DNA from: Oribacterium sp. KHPX15
GTDB lineage: Bacteria > Bacillota > Clostridia > Lachnospirales > Lachnospiraceae
Assembly: GCF_900107835.1 (NCBI RefSeq)
Contig: NZ_FNRG01000003.1
Location: 124,001 to 188,000 of the forward strand
DNA length: 64,000 nucleotides
Direction: 5' to 3'
This document shows positions 43,075 through 52,186 of this stretch, piece after piece (positions within the stretch are counted from its first letter, which is position 1; each line of letters begins with the position of its first letter). The position numbers and the translations under genes are program-made. The notes below the pieces were generated by a model that saw only the letters and a program-made list of their open reading frames with translations, was not told where the DNA came from and did not search any database.

Positions 43075-44790
43075 GTGGGTAATCAGATTGATGCGAAAAA
43101 GTTACAGGATGCTTTTCTTGCAGCCGCAAATAATCTAAATGTTAATAAGGAATACATCAACGAGCTCAACGTATTTCCTGTTCCGGACGGTGATACCGGA
43201 ACCAATATGACCATGACCATCATGTCAGCTGCAAAGGAAGTGGCTGCCATTACAGATCCGACCATTGAGAACGTAGCAAAGGCTATGGCCAGCGGTTCAC
43301 TCCGTGGTGCAAGAGGAAATTCAGGCGTTATATTAAGCCAGCTCATCAGAGGTTTCACAAAAGAGATACGTGAGAATTCTGAGTCAGGTTATATTGATGG
43401 TCTTACTCTTGCAAGAGCCTTTAACCGTGCGGTTGAGACTGCTTATAAGGCGGTAATGAAGCCTAAAGAAGGTACGATTCTTACCGTGGCCAAGGGAATG
43501 GCTGATCGTATCACAGAAGTATCTGTATCAGAAGAAGATATCGTCAAGATGCTTTCAGATGTAATAGCTTATGGAGATGAAGTTCTTGCCAAAACTCCGG
43601 AGATGCTTCCGGTACTGAAAGAAGCAGGTGTTGTTGATTCCGGCGGACAGGGACTTATGACTGTGGTAAAGGGTGCACTTTCCATCGTAAAGGGTGAGAA
43701 GCTTGACATAAATGTTAAGGATCTTGAACTTGATGTAAACCCTGCTGCAGCGCCTGTAAGTGAAAGAAAATCCAGAGGGGACATTTCAACAGCTGAGATT
43801 AAATTCGGCTATTGTACAGAGTTTATGGTTAACGGAGACCATGAATTTACAGATGAAGAGGTTGATGGTCTCAGAGACTGGCTGAACGGTGTAGGTGACT
43901 CTATCGTTTGCTTCTCTGATGAAAATGTCATTAAGGTTCATGTACATACAAACCACCCGGGTGATGCCTTTGAGAAGGGTCTCAGCATGGGATACCTTTC
44001 AAAGATGAAGGTTGACAATATGAGACTTGAGCACAACGAAGTGCTCATTAAGGATGCGTCAAAGATCGCCGCAGAGGAAGCCCCTTCAAAGAAGGATGAT
44101 AAAGCGGAGGCTGTAAGCAATGAACCGATGAAGGATTTCGGATTCATATCGGTATCTGCAGGTGCCGGTCTTACAGAAATCTTTAAGGGAGTCGGTGTTG
44201 ACTACGTTATCGAAGGCGGACAGACCATGAACCCTTCAACTGAAGACATTATAAACGCCTGTGAGAAGGTTAATGCCAAGACCGTTTTCGTTTTACCTAA
44301 CAATAAAAACATTATTCTTGCAGCAAATCAGGCTAAGGCAATTGTTGAGGACAAAACCATCATGGTTGTTCCTACAAAAACCATTCCTCAGGGAATATCC
44401 GCTATGATAAGCTTCAGTCCGGATATGACCGCAGATGAAAACTTTGAAGCCATGAAGGATGCTTCAGAATATGTAAGTTCTGCTGAGATCACCTATGCTG
44501 TCCGTAATACTACGATAGACGGCCATGCAATAGAGGAAAACGATATCATGGCTCTGGGTGATGAAGGACTTCTTTCTGTCCAGAAGGATATAGGAAAAGC
44601 TGTGGAGGAAGCAGTTTCAAAGATGGTAAACAGCGAGTCTGAGATTATTACCATTTATTACGGACTTGATGTAAAAGAGGAAGATGCAGAAAAGCTTGCC
44701 GGAGTCATCCGTAAGAAGTACCCGTCCCTGGAGACAGAGCTTCAGTTTGGCGGCCAGCCGATATACTACTACTTCCTTTCAGTAGAATAG
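43075..44790 (+). CDS. fakA: DAK2-domain fatty acid kinase (FakA-like)
   Basis: 571 residues from a GTG start at 43075, chosen because AAAGGAGG lies 9 nt upstream; the TTG at 43039 is inside the previous gene. The N-terminal DAK2 domain has NELNVFPVPDGDTGTNMTMT (metal/ATP site) and LRGARGNSGVILSQ; the middle and C-terminal DegV-like part contains EGGQTMNPSTEDI. FakA phosphorylates fatty acids held by FakB for phospholipid synthesis. No fakB is in view. Neighbours asp23 and recG are the usual ones. Confidence 0.93.
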   Translation: MGNQIDAKKLQDAFLAAANNLNVNKEYINELNVFPVPDGDTGTNMTMTIMSAAKEVAAITDPTIENVAKAMASGSLRGARGNSGVILSQLIRGFTKEIRENSESGYIDGLTLARAFNRAVETAYKAVMKPKEGTILTVAKGMADRITEVSVSEEDIVKMLSDVIAYGDEVLAKTPEMLPVLKEAGVVDSGGQGLMTVVKGALSIVKGEKLDINVKDLELDVNPAAAPVSERKSRGDISTAEIKFGYCTEFMVNGDHEFTDEEVDGLRDWLNGVGDSIVCFSDENVIKVHVHTNHPGDAFEKGLSMGYLSKMKVDNMRLEHNEVLIKDASKIAAEEAPSKKDDKAEAVSNEPMKDFGFISVSAGAGLTEIFKGVGVDYVIEGGQTMNPSTEDIINACEKVNAKTVFVLPNNKNIILAANQAKAIVEDKTIMVVPTKTIPQGISAMISFSPDMTADENFEAMKDASEYVSSAEITYAVRNTTIDGHAIEENDIMALGDEGLLSVQKDIGKAVEEAVSKMVNSESEIITIYYGLDVKEEDAEKLAGVIRKKYPSLETELQFGGQPIYYYFLSVE

Positions 44791-44864
44791 GCATTAATAT
44801 CTTGAAGATGTGTAGTTTGGATTTGCCGACACTATCACTGCTTCAGCCAATGTGATCAATATTT

Positions 44865-44894
44865 TCGCTCCTGAGATTACTCGGGAGCGATTTT
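44865..44894 (+). terminator. Terminator after fakA
   Basis: TCGCTCCTGA (44865-44874) pairs with TCGGGAGCGA (44881-44890), one T-G pair, loop 6 nt, then TTTT. Confidence 0.8.
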
Positions 44895-44987
44895 AAGTTC
44901 ACTCTAAGGCTGTGGAATATGTAATGATCTAAACCAGGTACACTGAAATCCTACAGTTAAGGCTAAGGAAATACCTATATAGAAAGT

Positions 44988-47024
44988 ATGGAACTAAAAG
45001 ATCTTAAGGGCATAGGTCCGAAAACAGAAAAACTATATAATAAGCTCGGAATATATTCAGTTAATGACTTGCTGTATTTTTTTCCCAATACATATGTGAG
45101 CTTTCATAAACCTGTCCCCATCGGAAATCTTCAGGAGGGTGAAGTACAGGCGGTGACAGGCATGCTGGAAAAAGATGCGGTTGTAGTCAGAGTTCACGGG
45201 CTCCTTATGACCAGTGTGTATCTAAAGGATATTTCCGGACGACTCAGGATAACCTGGTTCAATGCACCCTTTCTCCGGACTACCCTGAAAGCCGGTTCAA
45301 TGTTTGTTTTCATGGGAAAGGTTGGCAGTTACAATGGTCAGAAAACCATGAATCAGCCCAAAATCTTTTCTCCTGAAGCTTATGAGAAAAAGGTTGACAC
45401 CCTGGAACCTGTGTACAGCCAGGTGAAGGGATTGTCCAATGCCTCCATAGTTAAAGCAGTCAGTCAGGCCATAGAGGTGGCTGAATATAAAGAAGATTTT
45501 GTACCTGTTGCCATAAGATACAACAGACAACTCATGGAAATGAAGGATGCTGTGGCACATGTTCATTTTCCTGAAAATATAGAGGACTTTGAAAAGGCCA
45601 GAGGCCGTCTTGCATATAATGAACTCTTTTTATTTTCTTTGGCTCTTGTGAAGAAGAAACAGAATACGGAAGATCTGAAATCCTTCTTTAAGCTTACTCC
45701 GGATAAACGTGTAGATGATTTTTTAAAAAATCTTCCTTTTTCTCTAACAAAGGGTCAGTCCGAAGCCATTGAAATCATCAGGAATGATCTCTCATCAGGA
45801 ATGATCATGAACCGGCTTCTTCAGGGGGATGTGGGTTCCGGAAAGACTATAGTTTCCTTCGCAGCCTGTCTTGAGACCGCATTGAACGGTTATCAGGCAG
45901 CTATTATGGCCCCCACAGAAATCCTGGCAGGTCAGCATTATGACAAAATGAAAAAGCTTCTGGAAGAAAATGACCTGAACCTTAAAACAGTACTGGTCAC
46001 GGGTTCTCTTAAAGCGAAAGAGCGGCGGGAGATCTATGAGGAGATTGAGAATCATAAAGCAGATATAATCATCGGTACACATGCATTGTTTCAGGAAAAA
46101 GTTACTTATAAAGATCTGGCTCTGGTGGTTACGGATGAGCAGCACAGATTCGGAGTCAACCAGAGAAAGACGTTGAACGAAAAGGGAAGAAATCCCCATG
46201 TGCTGGTAATGTCAGCGACCCCCATCCCGCGTACTCTTGCAATGCTTATGTATGCGGACATGCAGGTCAGCCAGATAAAGGAGCTTCCTTCCAACAGGCT
46301 CCCCATTAAGAATGCTGTTGTTAACGAAGGCTATCGTCAGAAAGCCTATAAATTTATATACGATGAGATAAAGAAGGGACGGCAGGCCTATATCATTTGT
46401 CCTATGGTTGAAGAGAATGATATTCTTGACCTTGAAAATGTTACCGACTATGTTTCGAAGATCCGGAAGATTTTCCCTAAGGAAATAAAGATAGAAAAGC
46501 TTCATGGAAAAATGAAACCCAAAGAAAAGGATGACATAATGGAGCGGTTCCTCAAAAAGGAAATCGACATTCTTGTATCAACCACAGTTGTTGAGGTTGG
46601 CGTGGATGTGCCAAATGCTACAGTTATGATGGTTGAGAATGCAGAACGATTCGGACTTGCACAGCTTCACCAGCTCAGAGGTCGTGTTGGAAGATCCTCC
46701 CATCAAAGCTTTTGTATTTTTGTGGATACAGAGAATTCGAAAAAGTCAAAGGAAAGACTTTCCATACTTGCGTCCTCCAATGACGGTTTCCATATAGCAG
46801 AGGAGGATCTGAGACTGAGAGGCCCCGGAGACATCTTCGGTATCAGACAGTCAGGTGCCCTGGATTTCAGTGTTGCAGACATATATCAGGATAAGGTACT
46901 TCTGCAGAAAGCATCGGAAGATGCAGTTTATGTATTTAAAACAGATCCGGGACTTTCCAATCCTGAAAACCTGGAACTTAGACAGGAACTTGATATGTTT
47001 CTGGAAGAAAGCTATGTGCTTTAA
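44988..47024 (+). CDS. recG: ATP-dependent DNA helicase RecG
   Basis: 678 residues, full length. An N-terminal wedge/OB domain (about 1-170) precedes two helicase lobes with LLQGDVGSGKTIVSFAA (Walker A), TDEQHRFGVNQR (DExH-type), MSATPIPRTLA and QLRGRVGRSSHQSF (motif VI). RecG remodels stalled forks and branched DNA. The ribosome binding site is weak (AAGGAAAT). Downstream rsmD and coaD complete a common Firmicutes order. Confidence 0.97.
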   Translation: MELKDLKGIGPKTEKLYNKLGIYSVNDLLYFFPNTYVSFHKPVPIGNLQEGEVQAVTGMLEKDAVVVRVHGLLMTSVYLKDISGRLRITWFNAPFLRTTLKAGSMFVFMGKVGSYNGQKTMNQPKIFSPEAYEKKVDTLEPVYSQVKGLSNASIVKAVSQAIEVAEYKEDFVPVAIRYNRQLMEMKDAVAHVHFPENIEDFEKARGRLAYNELFLFSLALVKKKQNTEDLKSFFKLTPDKRVDDFLKNLPFSLTKGQSEAIEIIRNDLSSGMIMNRLLQGDVGSGKTIVSFAACLETALNGYQAAIMAPTEILAGQHYDKMKKLLEENDLNLKTVLVTGSLKAKERREIYEEIENHKADIIIGTHALFQEKVTYKDLALVVTDEQHRFGVNQRKTLNEKGRNPHVLVMSATPIPRTLAMLMYADMQVSQIKELPSNRLPIKNAVVNEGYRQKAYKFIYDEIKKGRQAYIICPMVEENDILDLENVTDYVSKIRKIFPKEIKIEKLHGKMKPKEKDDIMERFLKKEIDILVSTTVVEVGVDVPNATVMMVENAERFGLAQLHQLRGRVGRSSHQSFCIFVDTENSKKSKERLSILASSNDGFHIAEEDLRLRGPGDIFGIRQSGALDFSVADIYQDKVLLQKASEDAVYVFKTDPGLSNPENLELRQELDMFLEESYVL

Positions 47025-47187
47025 TTAAAATAAAGTTCACAGATAAGTATTTCCTCAGTTGTAAATAATTCATTCTTAATGTAGAATCATTTCGCGATGA
47101 TGTAACAGATAAGAAGAATAACCGTGTTGAGCTGTATATTGCGACTATTAACGGCAAAGACAGTTGCACACAGAATGGAGTTAATAT

Positions 47188-47748
47188 ATGAGAGTTATTG
47201 CAGGAACTGCAAGAAGACTTTTACTTAAAACCATAGATTCAATGGACACACGCCCTACAACGGATCGTATCAAGGAAACCCTTTTTAATATGCTTCAGTT
47301 TGAGGTTCCCGGGATTGATTTCCTTGATCTTTTTTCCGGATCCGGAGGAATAGGTATTGAGGCTTTGTCCAGAGGTTCAAGGAGAGCGGTATTTGTTGAA
47401 AACAATCCAAAGGCGGTTGCATGCATACAGGAAAACATTGAGCACTGCCGCTTCGAGGACAGATCTCTGGTGATGGCTTCGGATTATATGTCAGCTTTAA
47501 ACCGGCTGAATGGAAAAGGATATCATTTTGGAGTTGTTTTCATGGATCCTCCTTATAATAAGGGATTTGAGAGAAAAGCCATGGAACTCATGCATGATGC
47601 GGATTATGTTGATGACAATACCCTTTTTGTTATAGAAGCAGATATCAATGATGATATAACAGAGGACATAGCAAAAATGGGCTATGAGCTGCAAAAAGAG
47701 AAAACATATAAAACAAATAAACATGTTTTCTTTAAAAAACTTCAATAG
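47188..47748 (+). CDS. rsmD: 16S rRNA (guanine966-N2)-methyltransferase
   Basis: 186 residues. Rossmann methyltransferase with MRVIAGTARRLLLKT, RPTTDRIKETLFNML, FLDLFSGSGGIGIEALSRG (SAM site) and FMDPPYNKG (catalytic DPPY). It methylates G966 of 16S rRNA. The ATG follows AATGGAG. It lies 72 bp before coaD, the usual partner. Confidence 0.96.
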   Translation: MRVIAGTARRLLLKTIDSMDTRPTTDRIKETLFNMLQFEVPGIDFLDLFSGSGGIGIEALSRGSRRAVFVENNPKAVACIQENIEHCRFEDRSLVMASDYMSALNRLNGKGYHFGVVFMDPPYNKGFERKAMELMHDADYVDDNTLFVIEADINDDITEDIAKMGYELQKEKTYKTNKHVFFKKLQ

Positions 47749-47820
47749 TTTGGAAAATGTTGCTGTTTACAAGCGATAAGTTTACGTGCTATAAATATAT
47801 ACCGAGAAAGAAGAAAAGAT

Positions 47821-48300
47821 ATGATAGTGGGTGTTTATCCGGGTTCCTTTGATCCGATTACATATGGTCATCTTGACATTATAGAAAGAGCTTCGAAGAT
47901 GGTTGATAAGCTGATAGTCGGAGTTCTCGTCAACAGCTCGAAAACTCCGTTGTTTTCGATGGATGAACGTGTTAAAATGATTGAGGATTTGACTCGGGAT
48001 TATGGTAATGTCGAGGTAAGATCATTTGATGGCCTCACTGTAAACTTTGCAAGGGATTGCGGAGCTTCAGTTATGGTCAGAGGGCTTCGTGCAGTAACTG
48101 ATTTTGAGTATGAACTTCAGCTTGCACAGACCAATAAGGTCATTGCGCCTGATATTGATACTATTTTCTTAACTACAAATCTTAAGTATTCTTATCTGAG
48201 TTCCAGTATGGTAAAAGAGATTGCCAGCTACGGCGGAATGATTCATGAATTCGTACCGGACTATGTAGAGAAAAAAATCAAAGAAAAATATAAAAAATAA
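47821..48300 (+). CDS. coaD: Phosphopantetheine adenylyltransferase
   Basis: 159 residues. It adenylates 4'-phosphopantetheine in CoA synthesis. The nucleotidyltransferase motif [18 protein letters not shown] (HxGH-type TYGH), [17 protein letters not shown] and [13 protein letters not shown] (SSS-type loop) are intact. The start follows GAGAAAGAAGAAAAG. The tail is Lys-rich. Confidence 0.97.
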   Translation: MIVGVYPGSFDPITYGHLDIIERASKMVDKLIVGVLVNSSKTPLFSMDERVKMIEDLTRDYGNVEVRSFDGLTVNFARDCGASVMVRGLRAVTDFEYELQLAQTNKVIAPDIDTIFLTTNLKYSYLSSSMVKEIASYGGMIHEFVPDYVEKKIKEKYKK

Positions 48301-48320
48301 TATAAGGGTGGAATAGATAT

Positions 48321-48944
48321 ATGAGCAGAATAGAACAGTTAATTGGCGAGATTGAAGAGTACATTGACGGTTGCAAATTTCAGCCGCTTTCAAATACAAA
48401 GATTCTTGTAAATAAAGAGGAGATGGAGGAGCTTCTGGTTGAGCTCAGACTCAGAGTACCTGATGAGATAAAGAAATATCAGAAGATCATTTCACAGCAG
48501 GATGCTATTCTTGCTGACGCAAAGAGTCAGGCAGAAGCAATGATCCTGGATGCCAAGCAGCAGACTGAGGAGATGGTTTCAGAGAATGAGATCATGCAGC
48601 AGGCATACAACAAGGCCAATGAGCTTGTTCAGCAGGCACAGGCACAGGCCGATCAGATCCTTGCCAATGCAACAGCAGAGGCAAACAGTGTGAAGGCCAG
48701 TGCTATTTCATATACAGATTCTATTCTTGCTTCAATAGAAGCTCTTATGAGTAATTCTATTTCTGAGCAGCATCAGAGATTCCAGGCTATTCAGGATAGC
48801 ATGCAGAAGACCTACAGTGTTGTAGTAAGCAATCGAAGAGAGCTCAATAACGCTATGCAGTCTTCACCATCACAGGCTCCTGTAGCGCCTATGGAGCCTC
48901 AGTATAATGATGATTATGCTGCGCAGGATGATTTTCAGCAGTAA
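48321..48944 (+). CDS. Coiled-coil protein, unknown function
   Basis: 207 residues. An N-terminal 60-residue region (MSRIEQLIGEIEEYIDGC) is followed by a long alanine/glutamine-rich coiled coil (about 65-150, QQAQAQADQILANATAEA) and a Pro/Gln/Asp-rich tail. Similar proteins behind coaD in Lachnospiraceae are often labelled ATPase or V-ATPase-H-like, but no nucleotide motif is visible; I see resemblance to DivIVA/SepF-style scaffolds only in composition. GGTGG lies 11 nt before the start. Confidence 0.75.
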   Translation: MSRIEQLIGEIEEYIDGCKFQPLSNTKILVNKEEMEELLVELRLRVPDEIKKYQKIISQQDAILADAKSQAEAMILDAKQQTEEMVSENEIMQQAYNKANELVQQAQAQADQILANATAEANSVKASAISYTDSILASIEALMSNSISEQHQRFQAIQDSMQKTYSVVVSNRRELNNAMQSSPSQAPVAPMEPQYNDDYAAQDDFQQ

Positions 48945-49021
48945 TCATTGGTGAGTCAGACTATTTTAGAAGCGTAAATGGTTTAAATCAAAGAATATAG
49001 TAATATCATGAAACGATATTT

Positions 49022-49058
49022 AAAGAGTACTTTATGAGAATAGGGTACTCTTTTTTGT
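49022..49058 (+). terminator. Terminator after the coiled-coil gene
   Basis: AAAGAGTAC (49022-49030) pairs with GTACTCTTT (49045-49053), followed by a T-run. Confidence 0.85.
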
Positions 49059-49212
49059 GTGGTGTAATACCTTAGATAATTAATAAATATGACTTTACGA
49101 AATATTAAAATGTTCTGCTACCGGATATGGTGTATAATGACTTCAAATCTTTAATAATATTCTGTAAGAAAATCAGTAAACAGTTTTAAACCATAGGCCG
49201 GAGGAAATGTAC

Positions 49213-50805
49213 ATGCACTTGAATATATCGCTGGTGATCCGACTTTCAGGAGATAAAAGTACTGAATGCTTTGATAAATATAAACCTGTAGTGAGCAAGG
49301 GCGCAGACAATGATTATGCGTCTGATTTTACTGTGAAAATAATCAATCCGGAGCATCCCGGGGACTGCCCACGTAAATGTGATGTTATGGTGGTGACTGA
49401 TGAAACGGATTTCCTCGCCGGACTTCCTTTTGGCGAAGACATTAAGCTTTATCCTGTTTATATAGGAGATTCTGAGGATGTGAAGGAACTCTTTCTGACA
49501 GGAAAAATCTACGATATATGGCCGGAAAATGAGGATGATGAAATAAGGAAGGTGCGCTTTGACAGGGTACTGCGCAGTATCAAGTCAGTTTACGATGCCT
49601 GGTTATATGAAAATATCCTGACCACCATGAACGATAGTGTTCCGGATATGATCTGGTTTAAGGATATGAATGGACTCCACTGGAGAGTTAATGATGCCTT
49701 CTGTGAGGCAGTCAATAAAACCAAAGATGACTGCCGCGGAAGAGATCATAGCTATATCTGGGGAGTTCCCATTGAGGAAGGGCTTGCCTGCCAGGATTCT
49801 GAGGAGCAGGTAATTAAAGCGGGACGAACCTGCGAGTTTGAAGAGCCTGTGAAAAAGGTGGAGGGGCTTAAGCTTTTTAAAGTATATAAGTCTCCTATCT
49901 ATGACAGATTCGGAGATATCAGCGGAACCACGGGCATAGGACGTGATATAACGAATTTCAACAATATGGGACTTGAATTATCTCTGCTTGTTGAAAATAT
50001 ACCTATACCGATACTTATTCTCTCAACAGACAGAAAAACAGTCAGAATGAATGGATTGTTTGGGAATTCTTTTATCGGGGATATGGTGGTTCCGGAGTTG
50101 TTTGAATATGAAAAATGGAAGGATACACATCTGAGAACAACAGCTATCATCGAAGAAACAGATGAGACTGTCAGGTATGAGGCTTCTATAAAAATTGGCG
50201 GCAGAAAGCACTATTATGTGGTGAATGAAAAGCGTATACGTGATTATTTCGGAAATACCTCGGGTTATTTCTGCTTCTTCCGTGACGTTACGGATGAGAA
50301 AGTATATGAAAAACACATCATTCGTATGGCCAATACAGACGCCCTTACCGGCTTATATAACAGAAGATATTTTTATGATTATATAAAAGAGCATTCGGCC
50401 AATGAGATGACACTTTTATATATGGATCTGGACTTTTTCAAGACTGTTAATGACACCTTTGGACATACCCGCGGAGATGAAGTTCTGAAGAAAACTGCCG
50501 ATTTCATCAAAGATATATATGCTGACGGTATCGCCTCAAGACTGGGAGGAGACGAATACGCTGTGGTTCTCCTCAGGAAAATGGAGAAGAATGAATATAC
50601 GAAGAAAGAGAAGCTTCTCCAGGAAAAAGTAAGATCTCTTTTCAGAAAAGATAATAAGGATTATTTAGGCGTAACCATAAGTGTGGGAATGATCGTTTCA
50701 GACGGAGCCTCAAGTGAAGGCAAGTTTGATATAGATGAGTTCCTCTTTAATGCCGATAAAAAGATGTATGAAGCAAAAAGGAAACATCATTCTGAGCATA
50801 AATAA
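49213..50805 (+). CDS. PAS-GGDEF diguanylate cyclase
   Basis: 530 residues from the ATG at 49213, which leaves 8 nt to GGAGG; the ATG at 49207 is only 2 nt from that site. The first 130 residues are not recognised. A PAS domain follows (about 135-255: VPDMIWFKDMNGLHWRVNDA, GTTGIGRDITNF), then a second PAS-like stretch (260-355), then a GGDEF domain (about 360-525) with GGDEY at 445-449. It should make c-di-GMP. The RxxD inhibitory site normally five residues before GGDEF is absent, so product inhibition may be lost. No membrane segment is seen. Confidence 0.92.
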   Translation: MHLNISLVIRLSGDKSTECFDKYKPVVSKGADNDYASDFTVKIINPEHPGDCPRKCDVMVVTDETDFLAGLPFGEDIKLYPVYIGDSEDVKELFLTGKIYDIWPENEDDEIRKVRFDRVLRSIKSVYDAWLYENILTTMNDSVPDMIWFKDMNGLHWRVNDAFCEAVNKTKDDCRGRDHSYIWGVPIEEGLACQDSEEQVIKAGRTCEFEEPVKKVEGLKLFKVYKSPIYDRFGDISGTTGIGRDITNFNNMGLELSLLVENIPIPILILSTDRKTVRMNGLFGNSFIGDMVVPELFEYEKWKDTHLRTTAIIEETDETVRYEASIKIGGRKHYYVVNEKRIRDYFGNTSGYFCFFRDVTDEKVYEKHIIRMANTDALTGLYNRRYFYDYIKEHSANEMTLLYMDLDFFKTVNDTFGHTRGDEVLKKTADFIKDIYADGIASRLGGDEYAVVLLRKMEKNEYTKKEKLLQEKVRSLFRKDNKDYLGVTISVGMIVSDGASSEGKFDIDEFLFNADKKMYEAKRKHHSEHK

Positions 50806-50902
50806 CAGTAGTATCTTATAAAGATATAGTCGGCTATTTCCGTTAAAAATCTGTGGAATCATGTAATGTACGAGAGCTTAAATCATAATCTTTTTTAGAA
50901 TA

Positions 50903-50943
50903 AAAAAATCCGGGAACCATATCATAGTGGTCCCCGGATTTTT
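50903..50943. terminator. Bidirectional terminator inside the RelA/SpoT gene end
   Basis: AAAATCCGGGAACC pairs with GGTCCCCGGATTTT (one mismatch) around a 10-nt loop; A- and T-runs flank both sides. It serves the converging GGDEF and RelA/SpoT-domain genes, and the stop codon of the latter lies in the loop. Confidence 0.85.
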
Positions 50944-51905
50944 GCAAGATGTTCATATGGAAGTATGAGCCTTCCTTTATACAGGCCGCAGCCGTCATTC
51001 ATCGTCCTGTTATCCAGTGCGCTGAACATGTTGACATTAACCTTCGATAAGTCTAAGTTTCTGAGCTCAATGATACGGTTGTAAGCTTCGTCAAAGTAAA
51101 GATTTTCACCCACAGGAATGGTGTTTCTCTGAACCAGAGGATTCTCCTGCTTTTTCTCGTAAAAATAATGGTTTGCCGTTCCTATCTCAGCGTAATCATC
51201 CATATCCTTTGTTCTTAACTGAACCTCCGTAAAGTTTCTGGAAATTCTGTCATAAAAGGTGATATGCAAGGAACGGTAGCCTGATGAACGTGGATTAGCT
51301 ATATAGTCCCTGTAATAGGGCTGAACAGCGGTTGACAGTAAAGGTGAAGTGTTGTGTTGCTTCAAAGCGGCAAGCTCTGCGGTGAAACCACGCTCTTCAA
51401 GAAATTCCGGCAAAACGTTGGCCATTTCATACAGATATTTCAGTTCTTCTGTCTCGAGATCCTGTCCTTCCGAGCGGTTGCTGGCGGGAAGAGATATAAC
51501 TATCCTGTAGGCTATCAGATCCCTGAAATTGTTTACCTTTGCCTTAAGTGCCGAAATAGGCGGATATTCATTATGTTCCAGAAAATAATCATATATAAAC
51601 TTCACTATATATCCGTTGAATTTCTTTTCTGCTCTTAATATAGACTTGATACGACCTTTCAGATTAAAAGACAGGAAAGGATACTTTTCGGACAAATATA
51701 TGTAGAAGTCCTGAATACGCTGGGATTCAGACGTAAGGAATTCATTATGTTCAAGGATTTCCGATAACTCAAGTAAAAAGTTACAATGAGCGATATCAAG
51801 CTGATTCCGGGTCAGGAGTGCATCTTTTTTCAGATCAGCGCTGTAGTTATGCAGTATTTCAAGAACAGTATAGCCGTTGAATAAATAATCGTTAAGTTTA
51901 ACCAT
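50922..51905 (-). CDS. RelA/SpoT-domain (p)ppGpp synthetase-like protein without HD domain
   Basis: 327 residues. About 80 helical N-terminal residues are followed by a RelA/SpoT synthetase domain: LKGRIKSILRAEKKFNG, FRDLIAYRIVIS (metal-binding Asp), NPRSSGYRSLHITFYD and FTEVQLRTKDMDDYAEIGTA (catalytic Glu of EVQ). No HD hydrolase, TGS or ACT domain is present, so it resembles a stand-alone alarmone synthetase but is longer than RelP/RelQ. The last codons (IRGPL then TGA) are formed by the stem and loop of the shared terminator. It diverges from the EAL/GGDEF gene across 281 bp. Confidence 0.85.
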   Translation of the reverse strand: MVKLNDYLFNGYTVLEILHNYSADLKKDALLTRNQLDIAHCNFLLELSEILEHNEFLTSESQRIQDFYIYLSEKYPFLSFNLKGRIKSILRAEKKFNGYIVKFIYDYFLEHNEYPPISALKAKVNNFRDLIAYRIVISLPASNRSEGQDLETEELKYLYEMANVLPEFLEERGFTAELAALKQHNTSPLLSTAVQPYYRDYIANPRSSGYRSLHITFYDRISRNFTEVQLRTKDMDDYAEIGTANHYFYEKKQENPLVQRNTIPVGENLYFDEAYNRIIELRNLDLSKVNVNMFSALDNRTMNDGCGLYKGRLILPYEHLAKIRGPL

Positions 51906-52186
51906 ATTTTTGCGTTGATATTCTGCATTTTAATGCATAAAAAAACAGAACCATAAAATCCGATATTTGATAAAGAAATACTACCATATTTTTGTTTTTT
52001 ACACAAAAAATATTACAGTTTCGGATATATTTTCTGTAAAAGTGTCGATATATAAGCTTGGATATGGAAATATTTTTTAGTGTCATGGGTTTCCGAAATT
52101 AGCTTTTCTTAACCTGATTCTAAAATCTATTTATTGTTTGAGAGCTTGATGTAATTGTTTCTTGTGGGTTTTATAAGGATTTAGTT

